Source: Whalleya microplaca (taxonomy: Eukaryota; Ascomycota; Sordariomycetes; Xylariales; Xylariaceae). From it: DNA of 64,000 nucleotides. How positions within the stretch are numbered: position 1 is the stretch's first letter; each line of letters opens with the position of its first letter. The translations under genes were made by a program, and so were the position numbers. Positions 26,353 through 37,386 of the stretch are shown here, piece by piece. The stretch covers positions 929,765 to 993,764 of the forward strand of contig MU385712.1 of the NCBI GenBank assembly GCA_022497155.1, given 5' to 3'. The notes under the pieces were generated by a model. The model saw only the letters and a list, made by a program, of their open reading frames with translations. It had not been told where the DNA came from and ran no database searches.

Positions 26353-27237
26353 AATTTACTCTGTTTCGATGCTGAGTCCCGGGATAATTAATGAAGCTTA
26401 GCGGTTTCTTTAGACAAAAACCCAAGTTTGATGAGATATTTACTAGGGTAACACGTCGCCACAATCATATTACACTTATTTGAGCTGACAAATATGAAAT
26501 CGCTCTAGGTCTTTTAGAGGGCTTGAATCGTGATACCCGGCTCGGCATTCGGAGAAAGTAATAGACCGAAGGTGTCACGATAGGGGCACTTCTTAGTTAC
26601 CCCCTTTTGTATGGAGCTCGTGTAACTAGTAGGTATATCCGACCGCTTAGTATTTAAATCTCATTCTCCGGGACAAGTCACTCCGACGGGTACAACACTC
26701 AATTGTACTAGTTGCGATCATGGCAGCACTCAAATGATAATCACACGCACAAGGACTGTAAGAGAAGGGAAAATTGGAGGCACGCAATTACAAATGGGAG
26801 ATGGTAGGGATATGATGCGCTATATTAACTAGATCACTCGAAATGAAAAACGCTCGATTCTCAACAGAGTTGTATGGTTGTTCGCTTTGGTAGCCCATTG
26901 ATGTTAGTTGTATCCATTGTCGATTGTCTAAAGATTTCAGTGCCAGCTATCACAATGTGACTGATACATGTAGTTTTTGTTGATCCTACTTATGACGAAA
27001 TAGACCCGGCAATACTACATCTTTGAAAAATAAAGTCACAAAGAGAAGGGTGACTTACAAGACAGCCAAGAGCAAGATCGACGCTTTAGCGATATAATTC
27101 CTTCAAGTTACTGTTAATCTAGAAATTATTTTGTTAGATGGGCTACTAGTAGAGACCTACTCGAATTGTAGGTGGTTATCTATCGGCTTGGAATCATTCG
27201 ATGTGCCGAATTCCCTCTTGAAGGACATTGTGATCGT
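26353..27237. other. Intergenic region between divergent genes
   Basis: Promoter region shared by the minus-strand NmrA-like gene and the plus-strand membrane-protein gene. No RNA gene or repeat is recognised. Confidence 0.45.
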
Positions 27238-29468
27238 ATGCAACAGCTTCCAGTACTCTCTTGGAATCAGTGTATGAATAAGCACGATCAAATTCCAGCC
27301 TCAGGTCATGATATCTCTGGAGGGCAAAGACAAGAGGCCAATGAGCATTCTACAACTAGAATCGGACACGTTCGAACGCAACCCCCCAGTGGAAACCAGC
27401 TGCATCTTCGAAAAGAGGAAGAGGAAAGGGGAAAGGAGGGATCCTATAAGAACCCTGATACGAATAACTCAACATTATCCGGTACTGCAAATTGCACTTC
27501 ACTACCGTCCTCGACAACCACAGACAATACACGGGAGGTATGGAGAAACACGTTTAGTAGCCTACTTATCCGTAGACTACTTGTCCGTGATGGCCTGCGC
27601 CACCTTTGGCCACAGCTCGTTGCTGCCTCGCGTTCTCAGAAAAATGGACCGTGTATAATCATAAGATTTCTACGGCACTTCGCGGAGGACCTTCACAAAC
27701 TGGCTGAAGATGAAACCCAAGAAATAGAAGTACGGGGAGTATCGGTCCCTACTTATATAAGAATCATGAGTGCGAGAATCGCGTCCGAAATCTATATGAT
27801 TCATCAACAGGGAAGTCGATACTTAGTCCTAGACACAGCACATAAATTACCCGACATATATACAGGGATTGAAGTGATAGACTATGAAGCTAACAGGGCA
27901 CTGAAATTTATTCTCGAGATGAGACCAATTACTGCCCTAGAGACGAATATCGCTGCTTTCATTCGGCAGTGGCAGCGACGATATAGTTCACCATCCTTTT
28001 GGAGTTATATCCAGCTATACCTGCACAGAACGACCCAGTATTGGAATAGGCGTCCAGTACCAGAAGGAAAGAGAAGGCTCTACTGGACCTGCGTAAGATC
28101 TCTTGTCTAGGGGCTACTGATCTGGTATGCTAATGTAAGATTTTTTTTTAATAGGTTTGCGGTAAAAGGTTTGGTGATTATTATGTTGAAACGTACCCAG
28201 CGTCGCTTGACCGCTTAGACACTATGCTGGACGGCTATAATAAAGACATCCAATCTATCGAACCAGTCGAAAGCGATCATGTGATCAGGAAAACTACACA
28301 GAAATGGTCAGAGAAAATTACAGAGTATTGTAGAGCATTCCTATCAAAGCCATTATGGCCAATATTGCCACGATATCAGCAAGACGACACTCAACCAATT
28401 CCTCTTGGGAGCTGCAACATTGATTCTCGACCGCAGCAAGATAACCACATTTTTATGTTGCTTTGTGTTCCTTTTATGCGATGGGGTTTGAAACTTCACA
28501 ACGTGGAGACTTCCATAATCTACTCTGATCAGCAATTCTTCAGACTCCTCCAGCAGTGTTACACATTTAAAAGGAGGCATATATTTTGGCGAAAGTTTCG
28601 GAAAGTAAAGGCGCTGAACTTTGTCAAGGTAAGACACACAGAATATCCCATGTCTATTGTACTAAGCGGATGCGTACAAGTTCGAGGTTTTCTGGAGTAA
28701 ACTTGTCGATATCCGGCTGTGTCCTTCAATGCCACCAGATAGCCACGACAGTGCCGAGTACGCATACGAGCCGAAGCCGGTGCAAACCATACCCCCAATT
28801 GGAGCCAAGATGTTAATGCACCTGTCACACGGCTATTGGAGCCAAGACCTGTTGGAAGCTATACGAGATGCAGGAATGCTACACGAGTACATATATTGGG
28901 TGCTGTTAGATGTTATTCGATACTGTTAGAATGTATGACTGCCTAACAAAAGGTATGATCACCAGACGGCGGCTACGTCGGCAACAGACTAGATACGTAC
29001 CAGGAATACGTACCGCGGCAGCAGGTCTATAAAGACCTGTCGCCGAACCTCAGACTCAGATTGAAACTTAGAACAACAAGCACCCTCAGAGGGCCTGGAG
29101 AATTATTGCTGAATTGATATATTCCAAGCCCTGAATTACAGCCCTTGTCACAGCACCTGTTCAAACACCCAGACCACGCAGACGTGACCCGGCTCCTTTA
29201 CAATAGATTCCCAAGGAAACTCGGAACTCAACTCGAAGCATGTCCTCTGCAAGGCAGCTCTATCGGCTGGGGAATCCAGTTTGTAGAGGGTGTTAATTGG
29301 TATCCAGTGTTCATACTGGGTTTCTTCGGCTTTCTTTTGTGTCTAATCTTTGCCACTGTCTGGTCGATAGTTAAAGGAGATGTCCAAGGGGGGTTTGGAA
29401 TCGCAAGTTTCCTGCTGGCATTCTGCATATTTTGTGGCGGCATTGTACATTCTGAGATGCACACCTGA
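27238..29468 (+). pseudogene. Conserved fungal membrane protein gene interrupted by a solo LTR
   Basis: Exons 27238-28092, 28155-28628 and 28681 onward are joined by GT-AG introns at codon boundaries. The order of motifs matches an uncharacterised ascomycete family: a helical N-terminal half, a WTCVCG Cys pair at the exon 1/2 junction, a DQQFFRLLQQ stretch, PPIGAKMLMHL, then FKHPDHADV and two C-terminal membrane helices (WYPVFILGFFGFLLCLIFA and GIASFLLAFCIFCGG). A 330-bp LTR plus a 5-bp duplication lies between MLMH and LFKHPDH. The coding sequence without the insert is 1,782 nt, with no other lesion, so the hit is probably recent. With the LTR, translation ends at about 28,927, losing both membrane helices. 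The frame is open to 27172 but only with GTG; ATG 27238 is the first in-frame Met. Function unknown. Confidence 0.8.
28823..29152. mobile_element. Solo LTR inserted in the membrane-protein gene (TSD GCACC)
   Basis: This 330-bp element begins TGTCACA and ends TTGTCACA. It is flanked by GCACC at 28818-28822 and 29153-29157. It shares several blocks in the same order with 39797-40243: GGAGCCAAGACCT near the start, a TGTTATTCG block, a GACGGCGGCT...CAGCAACAG-like block, GGTCTATA..GACCTGT, and a GAGAATTATT...AAGCCCT tail. TG...CA ends plus the duplication identify an LTR; lineage not determined. Confidence 0.9.
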
Positions 29469-29901
29469 AGGCACAGGTATCAAAGCGAATTCGACCAAGA
29501 GCGTCAAAGTAACTACAAAATAAGTTCAAGATATTTATTAGGTCTTTAGTTTCGATACAATGACGCTTTATAGTCAAAAGAATGGACTATACTTTGCATG
29601 TAGGCATTGCTACTAGGTATTGAAAGGGGTAGAAACCTGGTTTGAGGAATCGACCCTATAAAGGCATTTTATGGTGTACATATATGTAAGAGTTTGTAGT
29701 GTTTAATAGCATGTGGCATATTCAGTATGTAGGTACTGTGCCCCACCACGTGACTGTGCAATGATCTCATCGCTAATTCCCACGGCTAAGCCGTCATTAA
29801 CCAAGCTTTTACTACCGAAGTCAACTCATACAACCTCCTTTGGTTCCAAGAGAATAACTTTTTGGAGGAATGCCCGAGCAGACGAACGCTGAAGTACCGA
29901 A

Positions 29902-29913
29902 ATGAATACGTGA
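29902..29913 (+). promoter_or_regulatory. Possible mini upstream ORF at HMG-CoA lyase start
   Basis: ATG AAT ACG TGA encodes Met-Asn-Thr and its stop overlaps the main ATG by one base (TGATG). If the leader includes it, ribosomes could terminate and reinitiate on the main start. The transcript start is unknown. Confidence 0.35.
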
Positions 29914-31087
29914 TGGCGTCGTTGCGCCCAGTGATTCGATTGGCTCGCTGGCGAGCAGCTCCTCGTTCCCGACGCTTTGCGACAGCCTCGGATGTCAGAA
30001 ATCCAGCGGCGGCACAGCCCCGTAGCGACAACAGAGTCAGACTCGTCGAAGTCGGCCCAAGAGACGGTCTTCAGAATGAAAAGAAGTCGATCCCCTTGTC
30101 TACGAAGATCACCTTGATCGAGAGGCTGGCGAAAACGGGTGTGTCCTACATAGAAGCTGGTTCATTTGTCTCACCAAAATGGGTGCCGCAAGTCAGTGTG
30201 TTTCTGAATACCAAACATAGTACTGCAGGCTAACATGAGCTGTCTCGTAGATGGATAACTCAGGCGAAATTCTGACACATATTCTCTCCAACAAAATCCC
30301 TGCCCCTGTCCCGATTACGTACTCCTTCCTTGCGCCGAACGCTAAGGGTGTTGAAAATGCCACCGCATTACTCCAGCAACATCCTGGCGCATACTCGACC
30401 CAAAGTGAATCGCTTTCCAGGGTGGATGGGAAACCAGCTCTGGAGCTTGCAGTATTTGCTGCCGCAACTGAAAGCTTCTCGAAACGAAACTTAAACTGCG
30501 ACATTGCGACGTCCCTCGAGAAATTCAAGGATGTGATACAAACAGCAAAGAAGCTTGGCATCAGAGCTCGGGCTTATATCTCAGTGGTGCTAGGTTGCCC
30601 GTTTGAAGGGTATGATGTCGACCCTCACAGGGTCGCCGAGATTGCCACTTCGCTGCTGGAGATGGGCGCGGACGAGATTTCCCTGGGAGACACCACAGGA
30701 ATGGGCACTGCTCCTCGTACACAAGAGCTTCTAAGATGCATGACGGCTGCTGGAATACGCAACGAGGATATCGCCATGCACTTTCACGACACGTACGGCC
30801 AAGCTCTCGTGAACACGGCTGTTGCATTGGAGCGTGGCATCAGGACTTTTGACAGCGCCGTCGGTGGGCTGGGCGGATGCCCGTATAGTCCCGGAGCCAC
30901 TGGAAATGTTGCTACCGAGAACATGGTCTACTTCATGGAGAGCCTGGGGATGGAGACTGGCATTGACCTGGACGCCATGGCGGATATTGGCGAATGGATC
31001 ACCGGCGAGCTGGAAAAGCCAAACGATTCGTCTGTGGGTAAGGCTGTGCTAGGGGCTCGCAAAGCTGCCGCGGCATCAGCTACATGA
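29913..31087 (+). CDS. Hydroxymethylglutaryl-CoA lyase, mitochondrial
   Basis: Exons 29913-30191 and 30251-31087 give 371 aa. The enzyme cleaves 3-hydroxy-3-methylglutaryl-CoA to acetoacetate and acetyl-CoA, the last step of leucine breakdown. Evidence is [12 protein letters not shown] at the start of the TIM barrel, [10 protein letters not shown] just before the intron, the metal-binding HFHDTYGQ, and the active-site glycine/cysteine loop [15 protein letters not shown]. The N-terminal 40 residues are rich in Arg and Ala with no acids, as in a mitochondrial targeting peptide. Length is that of the family. The splice uses GTCAGT as donor, keeps codon phase, and restores WVPQ-MDN as in homologues. 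The gene stands alone, with no other leucine-degradation gene nearby. Confidence 0.92.
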
Positions 31088-32861
31088 AACAGGCAAAGGA
31101 AATTTGTATATATAGCAGCACTAGGGGATTGTACTCAAAGAAATATCACGCCTTTCTCACAGCGGTTCAACGCCCCCCGGACTCCAAATATCTAGAGATT
31201 TGAGAACTCCATTCATCGGGGTTTTCCAATAAAAGCCAGACAACCACTGCAAGTCTTACATCGCTCCGTATGGTCCATGAATATGGCGTTAAAGGGTATA
31301 TAGTATAGCGTGTGGATAACGTAAGCATTGTCATGGTGGTTACGAGCGGTCGTCTTTTGCGAAGATCCGCCGGGTCCAGAGAGATGAGGTTGAGAATACT
31401 TGAATCTGATAAAGTGTATTGTTGTTGTAGAGACATAAAATCCAAGCAAATTTGTGAGGTCTGTATGTGTATGATTGATGATCATCTAAGCTATCTGTGT
31501 ATAGGTGAAGCTATAGCTATATAAGGAGAGAGGTGGCTGTGCCACCTCCTCAGCCACACACCTGTGGCTGCGCCACAGAGAGTGTGTATGGCTGCTCTCT
31601 GTGGATGGCTGCAAGCCTAACAAAATTTTCCATCATCATCTAGGATTAGCGTGGTAAGCTTCAAGCTATCTCAGCGGCTTTCCCGTCGATCACACAGTGC
31701 ATCTCCAATTGGGTCGACCTAGGAAGTTACCTACAGTAGGTACATTGATGTATCTGGCATATGCGGTAGTGTAAAGGTACCTAGGTACATGATATAGGGC
31801 TTGTATATTATAATAAACTCCCTTACTGTTACCAAGCCGGCATGGCGAGGGAGTCGGAATTTCTGTTGCGGCCTCCTCTTTGAGTGGCTCAGGGGGGCGT
31901 TACACGACTGCGCAGACGGCAGGGGCAGATTTACGACGGAAAGATTAGCCTTCGGGTGAAACTTTTTTTACCTTTTGGAAGGTACTAGTAGTTGCCAATT
32001 TGTTTTTTTCTCTTTTTTCATAAACTTATGGTTTTCCTTCGTATCCTGCCTTGCGAAGTATACAAGTAACTAACGTACCTAGTAGCGAAAATAAGAGAAC
32101 GGATAAGGGGAAACGGCCAGTGGTAAATTTTGGAGCAGACGCGGTAAAGGTTTTCGATACGGTAGTGGAAGCCAGGCAGTGAATAAAGAACACCCTGGAC
32201 TGCCCGGCAGTGCACTATTCCGATAAAGGCCGTAAGTCCTGGGTACTTAACGACGAAGTACACGAAGGAGTCAGCTCAGTGGACGCCAAATTTCGTTCAG
32301 TAACGTTCGAAAACTGGGAAGAGATACAGGAGACCAGGCAGGACGTTCGGAAGTTAAGGGGCAGGATCAGGGCAGTGACTCAAAAATTCAAAGGTAGTTA
32401 TCAAAATGTCTGTTGAGCCTACCTAGGTACTGGGGCACGAACGCCATCTCTGCGAGATATTATGCCTACACTCGGCTTCCAACCGAAGGATACACCAAAA
32501 GGCCGTAGTTACTCTACAGGAATGGATGTCATTCGCACGATTGGTATGTTGCTGCAGCTCGGCACAAGGCCGACAGGCGACCTGCTAGGAATCCGTTGGT
32601 ATGCTGCCGTACCCTTCTCAATCATTATTATATAGAGACTCAGACTAGACTCATCCCAGTTTCACCGCGGTAATAACCATTCCGGACTAATCAATCGAAA
32701 TGATTCAAATTACATAATCTTATAAGTAGGTGACTAATCCTCGTCTCTCAAATAGCATCATTGGACCCCCTGAGACATAGTACTACATGCTCTTGTAATG
32801 ACGCCGCCGCTATGATATTCATTTCATCGAGAAAGCACGCTGTATCGCAAACATGTTTCTA
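31088..32861. other. Intergenic region with hairpin-rich segment and a gene scrap
   Basis: At 31,525-31,610 several short palindromes occur (for example AGGTGGCTGTGCCACCT), similar in style to the interior of the 39797-40243 LTR. At about 32,200-32,416 a short open frame contains NWEEIQETRQDVRKLRGRI, which resembles the coiled segment seen before NACHT or ankyrin domains in fungal proteins; nothing follows it, so it would be a relic at most. No complete gene is seen. Confidence 0.4.
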
Positions 32862-34215
32862 TCAAGTTACCCAATTCTGTGTCCTCCCATAGTTGATACC
32901 ACCATACGCCTTGCTGGATCTCTCGTCATACAGCTCGATATAGCAACGGGCTCTATTGGCTTCATGATCGCTAGCGCTCTTTAATGGATCCACAGAGCTT
33001 TGTGATGATGAACATTTCGGAGCAGGTACAGGAGAGAAAGCTGATCGAATTCGTAAATACAGCGCGCTCTTGGAAATATGGTCCCCCCATAGCGGCGGGA
33101 TTGCGGGGACGCAGCCGATAACAATCGCAATGGAGCATTCGCCGGTGCTAAATGAAACATTTGGTGAGATAGCTGTTAAGTTACTTGTGTCTTGCGATTG
33201 ACTTACGTGCTAAGGACTAAAGTGAGTGTGCCTCTTGACCCAGTTGAGAAAGCTTTTATCCTCCAATACAACGAGAACGACCCGACAGCGATGCCACTGT
33301 TGAATTTGAATCAGCGGTTGATGACATGACCTTTGGAAACGAATTGGAGCAAGGAAGTACTGGGCTTACAGAATACCAACTAAAAACATGATGGCTAATC
33401 CCGTTTTTTTATTGCGTGGAAGTTGTAGATTGGCAATGATAGGAAATGGGATGACGAAAAGGACGAGATCGGTGATAACTGCGATGATGCCATTCCAGAG
33501 AAGTATAAGGCTCTCCCACCTCAGGCACGTTGAAACGAAATCCCCATCAAGTACATGCCCCTTTGGGGTACATTGAACGGCCATCATGGAAGAGCCGGCG
33601 ACGAATTGTAGAAGTGTGGCTATAATGGTAGCGTAGGATATGAGTCGAACCCATTTCATAATACCAAAAAGTCGAATATAGAGGATGAAAATGGGGATTT
33701 TTGCGAAAAAGCATAGAAAAGCAGAAATGATAGTCTGTGCTATTTCAGTCTAGATGAAGTTAGTATATAATCTAATTGAAGATGTACGGGGGTAGGTATG
33801 TAAGAAACTGCTACTTTACCGATGCTAAGTAGGTTATCGTTTTTGTTGTATCTTGGGATTCTAATACGTTTCAGTCCCATTTCAGGAAATAAGCCCCTTC
33901 AACGTACGTATCCTTCTTTCGTATTCCCTTTCTCCGTAATATTTTATTTGATATTCGACGGCGAGTAAGAGCAAAGCAAGGATAAAGATATCTGCTCGGT
34001 TTCATTTCAGCACGATTAACTGGGAAAATAACTGTCGAGAGTGAGAGTGTTGACGTACAGTCTTCGATGAAAAATTTCTTGGCTTTTACCCAGCTGTTAG
34101 ACAGACGTATGGCGACGAATGAGGCTGCGATAATAATTGCGGGTATTCCTGCCCCGAGGTATAGTCTTATACATGCGTCATCGGATAGAGGTACAAGTCG
34201 CACAACAGTATCCAT
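32862..34215 (-). pseudogene. PTH11-type rhodopsin-domain integral membrane protein, one frameshift
   Basis: Exons 34215-34059, 33991-33820, 33739-33370, 33296-33207 and 33147-32862 all have GT-AG introns. The product is a fungal seven-helix 'rhodopsin domain' protein (PTH11-like GPCR group). Visible are the first helix (YLGAGIPAIIIAASFVAIRL), FILALLLLAV, KIPIFILYIRLFG, the extracellular MAVQCTP cysteine, LWNGIIAVITDLVLFVIPFP followed by LQLPRNKKTGLAI, and IAIVIGCVPAIPPLW. A hydrophilic tail of about 65 residues follows. The summed exons are 1,075 nt, one more than a multiple of three. The slip is in exon 2, most simply one extra base in the CCCC run at 33894-33897 just before PEMGLKRIRIPRY. 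It is a recent pseudogene or a sequence error; otherwise 357 aa. Such proteins sense surfaces or small molecules at the plasma membrane in pathogens (known for PTH11; inference here). Confidence 0.75.
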
Positions 34216-36240
34216 TGTAAGACAACGTTAGTGTTGACAGACTTGTGATACCCCGTTTCGTGCTTGGGGGAACTTAGTCGACTTTAGTGTGGACGGAACG
34301 AAGCCAGCCATTTTATCTAGAAGAGGACTGCTTCTGAGAATTGGGCAGACTGGACGGGCGGCATTTCATTAATACCATGGACTAGTTACACAGACACACC
34401 ACTTATCTGCGGAAGGATTCTCCATTCACAGCCTGCCGCTGCTCAAGTGCATTTGGGGTCCAGAAACGGCCTATTACATCCCCCTCTCTACCCATTGAGA
34501 GTGCCACAATGATGACAGGTTGCTACCCACACTTCCGTGAAAGGCTTAATCGTAACATATCACTTCATGATCTCAACAAATAGACGAATAAAACGTCTTA
34601 TTCGTTATCTGTCAGGCGTTCTCCATCACTTATGCAATTTTAGTATTTGCACTTTTGATGCATCGCATTTTATATCATCTGGGTTTGTTCATGAAGTTCC
34701 TAAGTTGATGCCAGTAAATGCAGTTCTGAAAATAAATTACGTTGCTCACTACTTCAGTACGAAGGGACTATGTGCCGGTCTCATTCTGGGCATACGATGT
34801 CACATGTCTTTTACTCTTTGGTGTGTCATGCAAGTCAGATCCTGTCGCCCGTTGCCTTGATGTCGTGTAATGCGCCTCCAAATCCTACCTCATGCTGACA
34901 TAGCTGAGGCCTGTATGTCGATGTTGAACCATCAATCTCAATTATTATACTGAACTCTGTAAGGCTTCTTAACCTTAGTTTTATTTGTCATGTTTAGTGT
35001 GATCGGGGTATGTTCTGTATTTTCCTATTGTCGCGATATATATCAGGCGTTATTGCTGTGCAGCAAAAACGGCGTCGCTTTTGAGACACCTATGTTGATT
35101 TTGAACCAGATGCCGTCCGCGAAGAGATTAGGTTGTCCACGTCTCGGATTCGCCGACTTACCGTGTGATTTCAGCAGTTCTATTCGCATTTGCTTAGGTG
35201 AGATAGATATACTCGCTATTATCCATCAAAGTGCAGCCGGGTTTCCTACTTACCCCTATTTCTCTATTTTCATAACTTCTCTTTGTGATGTGACATTATA
35301 ATATGTCTCAGTGTGGACTTAAAAGATTGATGGAGAGATCTTCATAGGTAATTATGCATGGCCTTCTTCTGATAACTTTCTGTGATTAGCTTTACACATT
35401 ACTGCCTTCTGTCTACTGTAACGCTCACAAGAAGCAGAGTCTTTTTGTTGAGTTGGGTATACTAATTTGTTTATTGATATTATATACATATTTAAAATGT
35501 GTTCAAGAAATATACAGGGACATATCGTACAGCTTTAAGTAAAATATTCGTTGCGAACCTCTATCAACTATATATAGGTACATTTTGACGATAGACGCTG
35601 CTTGTTATTCGATAGTATTGGCATGCTCAGACAGAGTCTAACAGCGATAGGAACATGATTTAACTGGCTTTAAACATTATGTACTGCTCATTATGGTGTA
35701 ACGTAACTTGTTGAAGTTACTTCATTCTCAGATGTTTTATCGCTGTTGAAGACGGCATGAGAGACGTGACTGGACAATAATTGACTGGGGCCTCGACAAA
35801 AACAACGAAGTCAAGAACTGAATAGGAAACTGACCTAATGGTAAGCCTGTATTATAGGAAGAGACGGAAAATCTAATTTGCGGTTGCCAAATGTGCATAC
35901 TGTGTACAGGCATCGCGTTGTTATGGTTAACCTCAACCACGTATAGTCCAAGGTTGTATTCCACTCTTGACTGTAAAAGGAAAAAGTCATCTCATGAGTA
36001 GGCTCCATGTTAACCCACTGTATGTACGAAATAGGTAGGCAGTTCATGTTTCAAGGGTCTGTAATTTAGCTGCGGCTCACTAGTCTCCGTGTAGTGGAGA
36101 AAATCCACGAATCAATATCCCCTTCACTTTACGATCGTGACTTTCAGGATATTATGAAAGATAATAAGTTCTAATTCCCCCCAAGAAAGCGGCAATGGAG
36201 CCCATTGGCCCCCAACCTCGATCTCTTCACAGTCCGAATC
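34216..36240. other. Gene-free region containing a 60-bp micro-element
   Basis: Several open frames of 60-107 codons lack motifs and sit in low-GC DNA. The only structured item is the duplication-flanked 60-bp element at 35029-35088. Confidence 0.5.
35029..35088. mobile_element. 60-bp micro-element with CCTAT target duplication
   Basis: The unit begins TGTCGC and ends GAGACA, with CCTAT at 35024-35028 and again at 35089-35093. A second, diverged copy lies at 59549-59607. The two share the core ATATATCAGGCGTTATTGCT followed by GTG. No coding capacity. The class is unknown; a 5-bp duplication with TG/CA ends is LTR-like, but 60 bp is too short for a normal LTR. Confidence 0.65.
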
Positions 36241-37386
36241 ATGATGCTGTGCTTAACCACAACCGTTGGCGCCGCATTTCTCCTCGCCGCTCGTGTTGCG
36301 GGCGAACCCGCTGTAGCACGAGCACCAGCGCCCACACCCGCGCCGCGATTAGAGAATGAGAAGAGGGATGCAACTACGTGTACCTTCAGCGGCTCAGCTG
36401 GGTATTCATTAGTCAGCGCAAGTAAAGCGGCGTGCTCTACAATCGTACTTTCAGCCCTCACGGTGCCGGCAGGCGTGACTCTTGACCTGGAGGACCTCAA
36501 CGACAGCACGACTGTCACGTTTGAGGGCAACACGACCTTCGGATATAGCGAATGGGACGGTCCGCTCTTCTCAGTTAGCGGAAACAATGTCACCGTTCGA
36601 GGCGCCGAGGGATCTGTTCTGGATGGGCAAGGCGCCCTGTACTGGGACGGCAAGGGCGGCAGCGGTGGCGTGACGAAGCCTAAGTTCTTCAAGGCAAATA
36701 ACTTGAATGACTCAGTGCTTGATTCCATTACTATCCGCAATGCACCAAAAAACTCCTTTAGCCTCAACTATGTCAACAATCTCCTAGTCAAGGACATTGT
36801 AGTTGATGATAGAGATGGTTCGGAGCTGGGCAAGAACACCGACGCCTTCAACATCAATAACGCTGACGGAGTCACCATAACCGGAGCCACGGTCTGGAAC
36901 CAAGACGACTGCGTAGCTATCAACTCTGGCGAAAACATCTGGTTCTCTAACGGCTTCTGCTCCGGGGGCCACGGGCTTTCCATTGGTTCCATAGGGAATC
37001 GAACAAATAACGTTGTCAGAAATGTGACTTTCACCGACACCGTCATGGAAGATTCCCAGCAGTCTGTACGCATAAAGACCATCTCGTACGCGAACGGCAC
37101 CGTGGAGGATATCACCTACCGCAACATCGCCATGAGTGGAGGTACCGACTACGGAATCATCGTGATGCAGTCGTACAATGGCGTTGACGGCGAGCCGACA
37201 AACGGCGTGAGCATTGCAGATATCGTTCTTCAGAATGTCACTGGCACGGTAGAGAGCGACGCGGTTAACATTTATGTTGAGTGTGGCGAGGGCAGTTGCA
37301 GTGACTGGACATGGACTGATGTTAGTGTCACGGGCGGTAAGGATAGCTCTGACTGCATAAATGTCCCCGAAGGGGTTTCCTGTTAG
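36241..37386 (+). CDS. Secreted endopolygalacturonase (GH28)
   Basis: This intronless gene encodes 381 aa. It hydrolyses alpha-1,4-galacturonan in plant pectin. The signal peptide (MMLCLTTTVGAAFLLAA) is followed by an Ala/Pro-rich propeptide ending ENEKR, a Kex2-type site, and the usual mature start DATTCTFSG. GH28 signatures are in order: NTDAFN (usually NTDxFD; the catalytic first Asp is kept), WNQDDCVAIN with the paired catalytic Asp, SGGHGLSIGS with the catalytic His region, RIKT for substrate binding, and the tyrosine in GTDYGI. The terminal Cys in EGVSC pairs in homologues. An ATG at 36195 is out of frame, so 36241 is the start. It suggests a plant-cell-wall-degrading lifestyle. Confidence 0.95.
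   Translation: MMLCLTTTVGAAFLLAARVAGEPAVARAPAPTPAPRLENEKRDATTCTFSGSAGYSLVSASKAACSTIVLSALTVPAGVTLDLEDLNDSTTVTFEGNTTFGYSEWDGPLFSVSGNNVTVRGAEGSVLDGQGALYWDGKGGSGGVTKPKFFKANNLNDSVLDSITIRNAPKNSFSLNYVNNLLVKDIVVDDRDGSELGKNTDAFNINNADGVTITGATVWNQDDCVAINSGENIWFSNGFCSGGHGLSIGSIGNRTNNVVRNVTFTDTVMEDSQQSVRIKTISYANGTVEDITYRNIAMSGGTDYGIIVMQSYNGVDGEPTNGVSIADIVLQNVTGTVESDAVNIYVECGEGSCSDWTWTDVSVTGGKDSSDCINVPEGVSC

Noticed and set aside
33640..33660. GAGTCGAACCC resembling a tRNA T-loop
   Set aside because: It lies in the coding sequence of the PTH11-like gene, and no acceptor stem or A box accompanies it.
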